The notes under the pieces: generated by a model
The model's input: only the letters and a program-made list of their open reading frames with translations
Database searches by the model: none
Told to the model about the DNA's origin: nothing
Position numbers and translations under genes: made by a program
In this document: piece by piece, positions 1 to 8,542 of the stretch
How the letters are laid out: the number at the start of each line of letters is the position of its first letter
Numbering within the stretch: position 1 is the first letter of the stretch
Origin: Solimicrobium silvestre
GTDB lineage: Bacteria > Pseudomonadota > Gammaproteobacteria > Burkholderiales > Burkholderiaceae_D
Direction of reading: 5' to 3'
NCBI RefSeq assembly: GCF_002976435.1
Contig: NZ_PUGF01000032.1
Span: 1 to 51,757 of the forward strand
DNA: 51,757 nt

Positions 1-81
1 CTCTTCGGTCACATAATCATCCAGCACCTCCGGCAGCAGCGTGCTTTGGGTGCGGTGCTCTCCTTGGATAAATCGCTTCAT
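1..81 (-). CDS. IS1182-family transposase, N-terminal fragment cut by window edge
   Basis: Twenty-seven codons run leftward off the window, beginning MKRFIQGEHR and continuing through TLLPEVLDDYV. From memory this matches the conserved N-terminus of IS1182-family DDE transposases, which act in the cytoplasm to move their own element. The start at 81 has a GGAG ribosome site a few bases upstream on the minus strand. The rest of the gene lies outside the window, so intactness cannot be judged. A related transposase family with a similar N-terminus remains possible. Confidence 0.65.
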   Translation of the reverse strand, partial: MKRFIQGEHRTQSTLLPEVLDDYVTEE

Positions 82-447
82 CAACGCTCCTTAACGTGGA
101 TTCGACTTTTTATATAACGCTTGAGAGATATTTCTGTTTACCTCGTTGACAGATTTTTTGAATTATTTTTTATTGCTTTTTAGGGTGCGTTTTTACACAG
201 CCTCTGCCGAAAAGAGCTATTCACCCTAAAGCCATGAACGTCTCCGAACCTACACATTGGAGCCACAAACAAGTTAAAGACAGTAAATCAAAAATTGAAA
301 TTTGGCAACATTATTGTTGGTAAAGACCAAATGACACACAATCCACTTTAAATGTGAATCACTGGCATTTTTCAAATGCCAAACGGTGGCTTTCTTGGTG
401 CTGATTTGTAATAGCCGTAAGTATGAGCAGAGCATTGACAATTCAAG
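82..447. other. Intergenic region beside the insertion sequence
   Basis: There is no convincing gene here. It probably holds the end of the left-edge insertion sequence: a 9-bp inverted repeat lies at 179-187/222-230. A second perfect hairpin (8-bp arms, 363-370/374-381, 3-nt loop) lies downstream of the minus-strand CcdA gene. It has no T-tract on either side, so it is only a weak terminator candidate. Confidence 0.5.
179..230. repeat. Inverted repeat with nested hairpin, possible insertion-sequence end
   Basis: TTTAGGGTG at 179-187 is the exact reverse complement of CACCCTAAA at 222-230. Inside the loop, CTCT and AGAG can form a smaller hairpin. It lies 98 bases upstream of the transposase start, where the terminus of the element would be expected. 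The exact IS boundary cannot be set without a second copy. Confidence 0.45.
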
Positions 448-1176
448 CTAAATTGACGTTGTGAATGTCGTTAACCATTCTGGCGAGTTAGTAAGCAAGA
501 ATGCCTCAAGTTGCTTATCTAATCCACCCAGCACCAGTATTCCTAATGTGAGCAGTAGTAAGCCAAGTGCATTTTTCCCTATCTTTCCTGCACCAATCAA
601 ATTGCCCTTGATGCGTTGAATCACTCGGCGTGACATCAGACTTAATGCAAGTAAAGGTAGGCATGCGCCCAAGCTGAACAGCAACATGACCAGAGTCATT
701 TGAAGAGGATTTTCTCCCTGGCTGGCAAGCGTAATTGCCGCGCCCAATGTCGGCCCGACGCACGGGCTCCAGACCAGTCCGAGTGTGAGTCCAAGTGCTA
801 GCTGCCCTAACCATCCTTCATGCGGAATGCGTTGCGTCCATGTCTGTCCTGCATTACCCAAACCTTGCGTGAGTCGGGCAAATTGCTGCTGCAACCTCTC
901 GGAAAGCAGCACGATGGACAGAATAATCAACACCACAGCGGCAGTGTTGCGGAAGTGCTCTGGGTTAAGGCCGATCGAGGCCCCAACGGTGGCAAGCAAT
1001 ACACCCATTGCGGTAAATGCTGTGGCCAGACCAGCCGTCAGGGCAAGCGGGCCGAAACGATGACTACTCTGCGCACCGGCCAGCAGAATAGGCAGAATCG
1101 GTAATACGCAGGGTGAAAGTGTCGATAATATGCCCGCGCCACCTGCGAGCCCTAAGCTGGCTAGTCCGATGCTCAT
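448..1176 (-). CDS. CcdA/DsbD-like membrane thiol-disulfide electron carrier
   Basis: This 242-residue polytopic inner-membrane protein has about six hydrophobic segments. It carries the two family cysteines in SPCVLP (Cys23) and SPCVGP (Cys139). CcdA-family proteins pass electrons from cytoplasmic thioredoxin across the membrane to periplasmic thioredoxin-like proteins used in cytochrome c maturation or disulfide repair. The gene lies 2 bases after a periplasmic thioredoxin gene, its likely redox partner, in the same operon. The length fits the short CcdA class rather than full DsbD. The two motif cysteines give high confidence in the family; the end acceptor is unknown. Confidence 0.88.
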   Translation of the reverse strand: MSIGLASLGLAGGAGILSTLSPCVLPILPILLAGAQSSHRFGPLALTAGLATAFTAMGVLLATVGASIGLNPEHFRNTAAVVLIILSIVLLSERLQQQFARLTQGLGNAGQTWTQRIPHEGWLGQLALGLTLGLVWSPCVGPTLGAAITLASQGENPLQMTLVMLLFSLGACLPLLALSLMSRRVIQRIKGNLIGAGKIGKNALGLLLLTLGILVLGGLDKQLEAFLLTNSPEWLTTFTTSI

Positions 1177-1178
1177 GG

Positions 1179-1559
1179 TTATAGTGCCTTAAGCATCATT
1201 GCTTCAATTGAATCTGCATGAATGTCAAAAGCGTTTTGAGAGATTACTTTGCCGCCTTTGATCATGATGATCGTGCTTTGAATCGGTACATGCCAGGTCT
1301 TGAGAAAATCTTGATGGGTATCGAAATCAACGTCGACGACATTCAATGTCTGAAAGCGTGGATCTTTCAACAGCGTGTTGACGACTTCGTCCTGTCTTTT
1401 GCAATAAGGGCACCAAGGTGCTGAAACAAGAACCATGATTGGTTTGCCTTCATTTTTCAACGCATCAAAGGTTGCTGCATCGTAGGGTTTTCCAGCGGCT
1501 AGTGCAGCGCCACAGAAAATGACTGAAAAAATCATTGCGGTAATAAAGCGGATAAACAT
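1179..1559 (-). CDS. Periplasmic thioredoxin-fold protein (CPYC)
   Basis: This 126-residue protein has an N-terminal signal peptide ending near ALAA (about residue 22), a WCPYC redox motif at residues 49-53 and a cis-proline region (HVPIQST). It should be a periplasmic thiol reductase or thioredoxin kept reduced by the adjacent CcdA-like protein. The ATG at 1559 is chosen because GGAG sits 5 bases upstream. A longer reading would need a TTG at 1571 that overlaps this ribosome site. Substrates could be apocytochrome c or other oxidised periplasmic cysteines; nothing in the window settles which. Confidence 0.85.
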   Translation of the reverse strand: MFIRFITAMIFSVIFCGAALAAGKPYDAATFDALKNEGKPIMVLVSAPWCPYCKRQDEVVNTLLKDPRFQTLNVVDVDFDTHQDFLKTWHVPIQSTIIMIKGGKVISQNAFDIHADSIEAMMLKAL

Positions 1560-1876
1560 CGTTATCTCCAATTAAATAAAACCATGAAACACAGGGATGC
1601 AAAAACGCGCACTCTTGGTGGCGTTACGCTAGGAATGCTGATTGTTAGGTTGAGTGAGGTTAGTTATTGTGAGTGGCAGTTCCTTTCCTGTTGACGCCCA
1701 TAAGGCGTTATTTATAAAGCGAATCACTTTGCATGAGTCCTGAAATAATTTAATTCCTTACACATAAATTTAAATATTTTCGGATTCATTTATTAGCGTG
1801 GAAATACTAGCAGGAATGCCAATTCTTTTTCATCGTAAATATAGGGTAAAATAGGTTTTTTACGGAGAAAATCGCT
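1560..1876. other. Divergent intergenic region
   Basis: About 317 bases separate the divergent thioredoxin/CcdA operon and the Lrp-type gene, so promoters for both should lie here. A small hairpin (ACGCC/GGCGT) lies near 1696-1711, and the right half, next to the regulator, is AT-rich. I see no gene, and no promoter that I can assign with confidence. Confidence 0.4.
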
Positions 1877-2326
1877 GTGATAGATAAGATAGACAGAGAA
1901 ATAATCGAATTTTTAAGAAAAGACGCTCGAATTAGTTATAAAGATTTGGGCGAAAAAGTATTCTTAAGTGCTAATGCCGTTGCTGAACGGATGCGCCGTT
2001 TGGAGCAGTCTTTGGTCATTCAGGGTTATCAGGTCAAAGTGAACCTGCAGGCGTTGGAATTGCCGTTGATTGCAATTATTGACGTCAAATTAGCTCTGGG
2101 AATTACTGCGCTCGAATTTGAAACTAGATTGCAGCGCGTAACAGGGATTATCGAAGCGATATTACTTACTGGCTCCTTCGACTATATGTTGCGCGTGGCT
2201 TGTCACGATCAGGATGATTTAGTGCGCCTGACGGAAGAATTGCGGGCAAAGTGCGGAGTGCAAGACTCTCATACCAGATTGTTACTTCGTTCCATGAATC
2301 TGGAAAATCGGCTTGCGCACCGCTGA
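1877..2326 (+). CDS. Lrp/AsnC-family transcriptional regulator
   Basis: This 149-residue protein has the usual architecture: an N-terminal AsnC-type winged helix-turn-helix (residues about 1-60, starting IDKIDREIIEFLRKDARI) followed by a RAM ligand-binding domain (about 65-140). Such proteins bind DNA as dimers or octamers and usually sense amino acids. The start is a GTG at 1877 with GGAG about 9 bases upstream. The gene converges with the EamA exporter gene at 2371. Lrp-like regulators often control neighbouring amino-acid exporters, so that gene is a plausible target, but this is inference. Confidence 0.9.
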   Translation: MIDKIDREIIEFLRKDARISYKDLGEKVFLSANAVAERMRRLEQSLVIQGYQVKVNLQALELPLIAIIDVKLALGITALEFETRLQRVTGIIEAILLTGSFDYMLRVACHDQDDLVRLTEELRAKCGVQDSHTRLLLRSMNLENRLAHR

Positions 2327-2370
2327 TGGGCTTTGTGCTTACTTGCGCTTACTTGCACTGTACCTATCTT

Positions 2371-3279
2371 TTAGCTACGCTGCTTCCACATCAAAAGTAT
2401 GACGCCGATGAGAACGACGGCAACCGCCACCCATTCAAAGCTGGTGACTAATTCTCCACCTAACACGGTTCCAAGAACCAGCGCGACGATAGGATTAACG
2501 TAGGTATAGCTTGACGCAAGCGTGGGCGAGGTGCGTTCTAACAGCAGCATATACGCGGTATAGCCGACTAACGAACCGGCCACCATTAAGTAACTCCAGC
2601 TTGCCAGCGCCATTGGCTCAGGCGGCCAAACGGGCACTTCGCCTACCGCAAATGAAACGAGCAGCAGCATCACACCACCAATCAGCATCTGGCTGGCGTG
2701 GCCCATAAAGCCGGGCGCTATTTTTAACGAAATGCCGCCCGGCAGTCCATACACCGCCCAGACGCTACCGATTGACCATGTTACGCAAGCGATGAACATG
2801 AATAGTAATCCGCTGGTTGACGCGCTAAAACCACTACCCTGAGTGAGTAAAAAAATACCGATTAACCCGACGACAATACCAATTCCGCGCCGCATGCCAG
2901 GGCGTGCTCCATACGGCCATTCCGCCAGGGCGACCATTGATGGCACGACTGCGCTAAAGGCGACCACCAAACCTGATCCGACTCGGGTTTCGGCTAGTGC
3001 GGTAAACCCATAACCACCTAGTAACAGCAGTGCTCCCAAAATGCTCCCACCCACCCACTGGCTAGGTTCGGGCCAGTTAGCGCCGCGCCATTTGGCAAAC
3101 ATGGCCAGTAAAATACCGGCGACGATAAATTGTGTACCCATCTGGTAAAACGGTGGAAAACTAACTAGCGCCCACTTGATTGCCAGATACATCGAACCCC
3201 AGATAAACCAGGTTGCAACGAGACATAAGAGAACAAGCGGAGAAAGGCGCGTGGTGCTGAGTTGGGTTGTGGAGTTCAT
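2371..3279 (-). CDS. EamA-family (DMT superfamily) metabolite exporter
   Basis: This 302-residue inner-membrane protein is almost wholly hydrophobic, with about ten predicted helices in two EamA repeats (about residues 15-145 and 160-298). The start resembles the YedA/RhaT group of drug/metabolite transporters (WFIWGSMYLAIKWAL). Such proteins export amino acids or other small metabolites. It is the last gene on the minus strand after the aldehyde-dehydrogenase operon, from which it is separated by about 90 bases, so it could export a product of that pathway or answer to the Lrp-type regulator. Substrate is unknown. Confidence 0.87.
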   Translation of the reverse strand: MNSTTQLSTTRLSPLVLLCLVATWFIWGSMYLAIKWALVSFPPFYQMGTQFIVAGILLAMFAKWRGANWPEPSQWVGGSILGALLLLGGYGFTALAETRVGSGLVVAFSAVVPSMVALAEWPYGARPGMRRGIGIVVGLIGIFLLTQGSGFSASTSGLLFMFIACVTWSIGSVWAVYGLPGGISLKIAPGFMGHASQMLIGGVMLLLVSFAVGEVPVWPPEPMALASWSYLMVAGSLVGYTAYMLLLERTSPTLASSYTYVNPIVALVLGTVLGGELVTSFEWVAVAVVLIGVILLMWKQRS

Positions 3280-3368
3280 GGATTGGAATCAGGTTAATGT
3301 GCGTGTTGATCAATTAATCAGTCTGTCCGGCTGACTGGGTTTGTGCTCTTTTTAATCTGCTTGTTAAT

Positions 3369-4853
3369 TTACTTTTTGAGATACCAGCCCCAAGGTTGGC
3401 TTGAGTCAAAGCGAGTGATTTGCTTGGTTTCCAGATAGTTCTCAAATCCCCAGCGCCCTAATTCACGTCCGATACCGGATTGCTTAAATCCGCCCCACGG
3501 CGCCTCGACAAAAGTCGGCTGCGAGCAATTAATCCAGACGATGCCTGCGCGCAGTTTTTGGGCTACGCGATCACAGCGCGCAAGGTCGGTTGACATGACT
3601 GCGGCAGCCAGACCATAGCGGCTGTTGTTGGCGATAGTGACGGCTTCTTCCTCCGTGTCAAAAGGCATCACGCAGAGCACCGGGCCGAACACTTCTTCAT
3701 TCCAGATCCAGCTATTTGTGCCCATATCAGCAAGGATGGTGGGCGCTAGAAAATAACCTGAATGATTGTTGGCAGGCGGAGTTGATCCACCAGTTATTAG
3801 TGTTGCGCCGTCAGCAAGAGCGCGATCAATTGCGGCGCACACTTTTTGGTGATGTTCGCGTGAAATCAATGGACCCAGTTGTACCTTTTCGTGCATGCCG
3901 TTGCCGATTACTATCCGTTTTGCTTCGCTAGTCAGGCGTGCTAATAACTGCGGATAAAGTGTGCGCTCAATCAGCACGCGGGATGTGGCGGAGCAGACTT
4001 GCCCCTGATTCCAGAAAATACCGAACAGTATCCATTCAAGTGCCTTGTCAATATCGCTGTCGCCAAAGACGATGAGCGGGGATTTTCCGCCTAGCTCAAG
4101 ACTGACGCGTTTGATATCTTGCGCTGCTGCCTGCATCACGACGGAGCCGATTGCCCGGCTGCCGGTAAAGGCCAGCTTGTCGATGGCCGGATGTGAAATC
4201 AATGCCTGTCCGGCGACGGATCCGAAGCCGGTAATAATATTCAACACGCCCGCTGGCAGCCCGGCTTGCTGTGTGATGTCGGCTAGCGCCAACGCGGTGA
4301 GCGAGGTCAGCTCTGACGGTTTGAGTACTACCGTACATCCTGCGGCAAGTGCCGGTGCTACTTTCCATGCGGCCATTAACAACGGATAGTTCCACGGAAT
4401 AATCGCGCCGACAACACCAACCGGATCGCGCACTACCTGCGAGTTAAATCGTGCATCCGGCAGGGCAGGCAGCTCTGGTTCACGACGTTCTTCCTGTTCT
4501 GCCATGTCAGCATAAAAAGTGAAACAGGCTGCGGCGTCGCTGATGTCCCAACGTGCTTCTGGGAGTGGTTTGCCGTTGTCGCGCACTTCAAGTTCCGCTA
4601 ATTTATCTAGTTGATCCAGAATAGCCGCGCTAATTTTGTGCAATACCTGTGCGCGTGCGCTGCCGCTCATGCGCGGCCATGGCCCACTGTCAAACGCTGT
4701 TTTTGCGGCATGCACCGCGTCGGCAACATCGTCACTATCTGCGGCGGCGATGGTTGCGAACACCGTGTCGGTCGCCGGATTGATTACATCGATGTGTCTG
4801 CCGCGACGAGCCGGTTGCCATGTGCCGTTGATGAACAGTTGTTCTTGATTCAT
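3369..4853 (-). CDS. NAD(P)-dependent aldehyde dehydrogenase (betaine-aldehyde-type)
   Basis: This full-length 494-residue aldehyde dehydrogenase has the catalytic glutamate at Glu253 in LELGGK and the nucleophilic cysteine at Cys287 in GQVCSATSR. It also has the cofactor-binding segment around PWNYPLLMAAWKVAPAL. It should oxidise an aldehyde to a carboxylate in the cytoplasm. By pattern it is closest to the betaine/aminoaldehyde group (BetB, PuuC), but the substrate is not determined. It is the last gene of the eight-gene minus-strand operon, 10 bases after the epimerase. A second, only distantly related aldehyde dehydrogenase sits in the same operon, which suggests two oxidation steps or two substrates. 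Confidence 0.9.
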   Translation of the reverse strand: MNQEQLFINGTWQPARRGRHIDVINPATDTVFATIAAADSDDVADAVHAAKTAFDSGPWPRMSGSARAQVLHKISAAILDQLDKLAELEVRDNGKPLPEARWDISDAAACFTFYADMAEQEERREPELPALPDARFNSQVVRDPVGVVGAIIPWNYPLLMAAWKVAPALAAGCTVVLKPSELTSLTALALADITQQAGLPAGVLNIITGFGSVAGQALISHPAIDKLAFTGSRAIGSVVMQAAAQDIKRVSLELGGKSPLIVFGDSDIDKALEWILFGIFWNQGQVCSATSRVLIERTLYPQLLARLTSEAKRIVIGNGMHEKVQLGPLISREHHQKVCAAIDRALADGATLITGGSTPPANNHSGYFLAPTILADMGTNSWIWNEEVFGPVLCVMPFDTEEEAVTIANNSRYGLAAAVMSTDLARCDRVAQKLRAGIVWINCSQPTFVEAPWGGFKQSGIGRELGRWGFENYLETKQITRFDSSQPWGWYLKK

Positions 4854-4863
4854 GGAGTGGTTT

Positions 4864-5754
4864 TTAGATTGAGGTGGGTTGAAAGTGGGCAGTCGCCGTC
4901 ATGCTGGCTCCAGGCTCGAGCAACACGAAACCGGTTTCAGCGCCATCTATGTTCTGGACATGGATGGCGTTAGTGGTATGTGTTACTGGTTCGACGCAGC
5001 AGTAATCTGCATTGTGCGGAGCGTTTATGCATAAGAAGCGATAAGGTGAGTCTGCCGTCATGCGTAAACTGCCATGCTGCCCAGATATCGTGCACCTGCC
5101 ATTCCATTGCTCGAAGACGTTATCCAACCCAGTTTGTAGTTCCAGTCCTTCTGCCAACATTTGTACGGCAGGGTGGTTGGGGTCTGCCGCATAAGGCAGG
5201 CCCAACTCTGACATTAAATGCATGGCCTTAACTTGCGTTTGCACACGCAAGCCTTTACTCCAGGGGAAGAACGTGTGGAGCCCGATACCGGCGGGCATTG
5301 GACTGGTATCTTTGTTGCGTAGTGTTACCGTAATCGACAGTCTTTCTGGGTTTAATTCAATGGTTTGTTGAGCGTGGTAGCGCCACGGCCACGCGCCGCC
5401 ATGATTGTGGTGTGACAGTGTTGCGCGCTGCCGGTGCAAAGTTTGTGTCAACTCATCTACTGTCCACGCCGTAGTCCAGCCCTGACCTAGCAATGATCGA
5501 TTGAAGCCAAAGCCGCTAGGCGGCAGCATGACATGGCGGTCGCCGAACATGAAATCGTCTTTTTCTAGCCAGCTGAAAAATGGCACCATCACAAAGGAGG
5601 CGCTGTCCAGCGGGCCTCGTCCATGATCCGACCACGGTCGCATCCAATCTACATTGCCGTTGCTGCCCTGCGTACGAAAATAAGTCAATGCGCCGCCTAA
5701 TGTGGGCGCGAGCCCGACTGATAGCGTTCCACAATGTAGGTGAAGTATCTGCAT
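4864..5754 (-). CDS. Aldose 1-epimerase-like (galactose mutarotase fold) protein
   Basis: This 296-residue protein has the galactose-mutarotase fold. It opens with an N-terminal strand and GG loop (LAPTLGGALTYFRT), contains the LHTFFPW segment with the family histidine, and has a C-terminal VEPVTH motif resembling the family glutamate region. Mutarotases interconvert alpha and beta anomers of free sugars; distant members act on modified sugars. Only 2 bases separate it from the upstream dehydrogenase gene, so it is clearly co-translated. Its presence argues that the operon handles a sugar or sugar aldehyde. The true substrate is unknown. Confidence 0.82.
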   Translation of the reverse strand: MQILHLHCGTLSVGLAPTLGGALTYFRTQGSNGNVDWMRPWSDHGRGPLDSASFVMVPFFSWLEKDDFMFGDRHVMLPPSGFGFNRSLLGQGWTTAWTVDELTQTLHRQRATLSHHNHGGAWPWRYHAQQTIELNPERLSITVTLRNKDTSPMPAGIGLHTFFPWSKGLRVQTQVKAMHLMSELGLPYAADPNHPAVQMLAEGLELQTGLDNVFEQWNGRCTISGQHGSLRMTADSPYRFLCINAPHNADYCCVEPVTHTTNAIHVQNIDGAETGFVLLEPGASMTATAHFQPTSI

Positions 5755-5756
5755 GA

Positions 5757-6947
5757 TCAGTTTTCAACGACAAGGCGAATAGAAAAATGGCGTCGCTCTA
5801 ACTCGCGGAAGTAGCTTGGGATATCAAAATAAGACTCCGGCGCAAACACCCCAGCGCGTTGCGGCGTTGACAGGATGAGCTGCGCTGCAATCGAAGCGTT
5901 CATTGATGTACAGGCATCAACGTAGGATGCATACATTGGATTCGGTTTGACGATAACTTCACAACGCACTGTGCATGCCTTGCCGTTTTTGCGGCCGCGC
6001 CCAATCGCAAGATGAATTTCATGGCTATCTTGAGCAGGAATATGTTCTGCATTTTTTGCGATATTACGATTGATGAGCGCACTAAGAAAGTCAACTGGTT
6101 TGATCGCTACGCCGTCAACTAACAAGGGCTCTTCAAAGTCGTTGAATCCGGCTTTCACCAGCCCAACCCAGGCCTCATGTTCGCGATGCGGCAGGTGAAG
6201 TTTCCAGGTAAATTCACGAATCCCTTTTTCTTTAATGCCTTCGGCTAAAGGCACTGTTAGCTGTTCGGAATGCGGTGAATACATAAACTCGCAATGCCCC
6301 CACGGTTCCGGCAGTGTCATGAATTCACGACCTTGCTGGGGCGCACACTGAACATGTTTCCCATCCAGGAATTGGGTGCTTGGATGTGCATATTCAGCCA
6401 GTACGGTTGATACGCTGTACGGTGGGCACAATACCGGATTTTCTGCGCCGACCAGCTCTGCGGCCCAGTACAGGTTAATGCTGTCGATGGTATCCAGTTC
6501 GTTGGCGACTGCGCGGCAGATCACATTCGACATGCCCGGATCAGCTCCCACGCCGATTACCGCCGTGACACCTGCGGCGGCAAAGCGTGCATGCTCGGCG
6601 AGTTGCTTGACGGTATACGTTCCCAGTCCGCCCAGATCAATATAGCTAACGCGCGCGGCCAGCGCGGCTTCAAAAATCGCCATTTGGTGACCGGCCAGAG
6701 TGGGCACAGAATTGATGCACAACTGCATGCCATCTAACGCGGCAGCTATCTCAGCCGGGTTGGTGACATCGAGTTGACGCAAGTCGATACGCGGGTCGTT
6801 TAATTCGGCTTTAAGTTTGTTCATCCGCTCTAGTGAGCTATCGCAAATCCGCACGCAGCGGATATCAATAATGGCGCGTTCGGAAAGCAGATCGCGAACA
6901 ATGCCTGCGCCCATCAAGCCTGCGCCTCCAAGTATGACTATTTTCAT
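5757..6947 (-). CDS. Saccharopine dehydrogenase-like NAD(P) oxidoreductase
   Basis: This 396-residue protein begins with a Rossmann motif (ILGGAGLMGAGIVRDL), followed by an early NAD(P)-fold domain and the GVGADPGMSN segment typical of saccharopine dehydrogenase/reductase and carboxynorspermidine dehydrogenase relatives. These enzymes reversibly form C-N bonds between an amino acid and a carbonyl compound. It sits between two aldehyde dehydrogenase genes, which could supply or consume an aldehyde. The domain after about residue 150 is diverged from the lysine-pathway enzymes as far as I can judge, so I do not assign a substrate. Confidence 0.8.
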   Translation of the reverse strand: MKIVILGGAGLMGAGIVRDLLSERAIIDIRCVRICDSSLERMNKLKAELNDPRIDLRQLDVTNPAEIAAALDGMQLCINSVPTLAGHQMAIFEAALAARVSYIDLGGLGTYTVKQLAEHARFAAAGVTAVIGVGADPGMSNVICRAVANELDTIDSINLYWAAELVGAENPVLCPPYSVSTVLAEYAHPSTQFLDGKHVQCAPQQGREFMTLPEPWGHCEFMYSPHSEQLTVPLAEGIKEKGIREFTWKLHLPHREHEAWVGLVKAGFNDFEEPLLVDGVAIKPVDFLSALINRNIAKNAEHIPAQDSHEIHLAIGRGRKNGKACTVRCEVIVKPNPMYASYVDACTSMNASIAAQLILSTPQRAGVFAPESYFDIPSYFRELERRHFSIRLVVEN

Positions 6948-6991
6948 AAATATTCCGATGTAGTAAGTAAGAGATTGAAGAGAGTGAAAAA

Positions 6992-8542
6992 TTAGTTATG
7001 GGTACGGCCGCCAGCATCATGAAACCAGCTATCCGGGTAGGGGTACCACCAGTCTTGCAACGCCGGTTTGTGATTCAGAATGACCATTTTCGAGCGGCGG
7101 AATGCATCTAAACCCTGACGCGATAATTCACGTCCGAGGCCGGATAACTTCCAGCCGCCGAAGGGCAGGGCGTCGTTGTCGATCAGCGGATTATTAATCC
7201 AGACCATGCCCGCTTCAATCCTTTCTGCAGCTTCCATCGCTTCTTCCAGACTGGTCGTAAAAATGGAAGCGCCCAGACCAAATGCGCTGTCGTTAGCCAG
7301 TGTGATGGCTTCGTTAAAATCTGCTACGCGGCAGATGCTGGCAACCGGGCCAAAGCATTCTTCGCGCATGATGTCCATGTCGTGAGTCACGTTAATTAAA
7401 ATAGTCGGTTCATAAAACCAGCCGCGTTCTTGGGAGGGTGGGATGCGGCCGCCGGTGACGATTACCGCTCCTTGCGCGACGGCTGCATCAACAAGGCGCA
7501 TTACTTTGTTGCGCGCCGCCTCGCTCACCAGCGGGCCGATTTCACTGCGCTGCAAACCATGCCCGATGCGTAGCTTTAATGTGCAATTGACGAAGGCGGC
7601 GACGAAGGCGTCGAACACTGAATCCACAACGTAAATCCGTTCGGTTGAGGTGCACACTTGGCCGGACATATGAAATGCGGCCGTGGTAGCGCCCGCTGCG
7701 GCGATGTCGATCGGCGCATGACTGGAAATAATCATCGGATCACTTCCACCGGCTTCGATCACTGCCGGTTTCATTAATGTGGCGGCAGCAGCGGCAACCG
7801 CTTTGGCTGCGGCGACTGAGCCGGTGAAGGCTACGGCGTGGGTACGTTCGGATGCAATCAATGCTTCGGCCACGGCGGCACCGCCGGGCAAGCAATTCAC
7901 AAGGCCATTGGGAAAGTTTGCAGGTAAGTTTGTAAAGCAGCGCATGAATTCGAGCGTGCATAAGGTGGTAGCCGGTGCCGGTTTGATGATGCATCCGTTA
8001 CCGCTGGCGAGCGATGCGGCTACCGTCCAGCACATTAATAAAATCGGGAAATTGAACGGCATGATGTGGACGCTGACGCCGAGCGGCTCGTACCTTGCAT
8101 ATTGAAAAGAGCCGGTTTGGGTGGTGCCAGCGACCTTGCCCGCATCGTCACGTGCCAGTTCGGCGTAGTAGCGAAAAATCGGTGCACAGTTAGCTAGCTC
8201 TCCAATTGCTTCGGGGTAGGGTTTGCCCATTTCGCGTGTCATCAATTCGGCGCAGTAACGCAGGTCTGCTGTTTCAATCGCATTGGCGAGCGCGTGCAAT
8301 GTTTTGGCGCGGCTCTTGGCATCGAGCTGTTTCCAATCCCGTTGCGCTGCGGTTGCCGAAGTAAGTACTGCGTCGATTTCTTCAGGGCGACTCTCGGCAA
8401 ATACGCCAACCGTGTTGCCATTGGCAGGGTCGCGCACGGTATTGACCAAACCTTGAGCAGGAATGAACCTGGGGTTGATAAAGTAGCTGGGCGTTTCGAT
8501 TGAAAATAGGGAGTTCATAGCTTGCTTCATAGTTAAATTCAT
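6992..8542 (-). CDS. Aldehyde dehydrogenase (succinate-semialdehyde-dehydrogenase-like)
   Basis: This 516-residue aldehyde dehydrogenase retains catalytic Glu263 (in IEAGGSDP, where most relatives have ELGG) and Cys297 (in GQVCTSTER). Its sequence style (TREMGKPYPEAIGEL, PFNFPILL) is that of the GabD-like group. It should oxidise a semialdehyde with NAD(P) in the cytoplasm. The ATG at 8542 overlaps the stop of the upstream kinase gene in an ATGA arrangement, indicating translational coupling. It is clearly distinct from the other aldehyde dehydrogenase in the operon, so this is not a recent duplication. Substrate unknown. Confidence 0.9.
   Translation of the reverse strand: MNLTMKQAMNSLFSIETPSYFINPRFIPAQGLVNTVRDPANGNTVGVFAESRPEEIDAVLTSATAAQRDWKQLDAKSRAKTLHALANAIETADLRYCAELMTREMGKPYPEAIGELANCAPIFRYYAELARDDAGKVAGTTQTGSFQYARYEPLGVSVHIMPFNFPILLMCWTVAASLASGNGCIIKPAPATTLCTLEFMRCFTNLPANFPNGLVNCLPGGAAVAEALIASERTHAVAFTGSVAAAKAVAAAAATLMKPAVIEAGGSDPMIISSHAPIDIAAAGATTAAFHMSGQVCTSTERIYVVDSVFDAFVAAFVNCTLKLRIGHGLQRSEIGPLVSEAARNKVMRLVDAAVAQGAVIVTGGRIPPSQERGWFYEPTILINVTHDMDIMREECFGPVASICRVADFNEAITLANDSAFGLGASIFTTSLEEAMEAAERIEAGMVWINNPLIDNDALPFGGWKLSGLGRELSRQGLDAFRRSKMVILNHKPALQDWWYPYPDSWFHDAGGRTHN

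Noticed and set aside
363-381. Perfect hairpin as a terminator for the CcdA gene
   Set aside because: There is no T-tract on either strand, so I list it only as a structure in the intergenic region.
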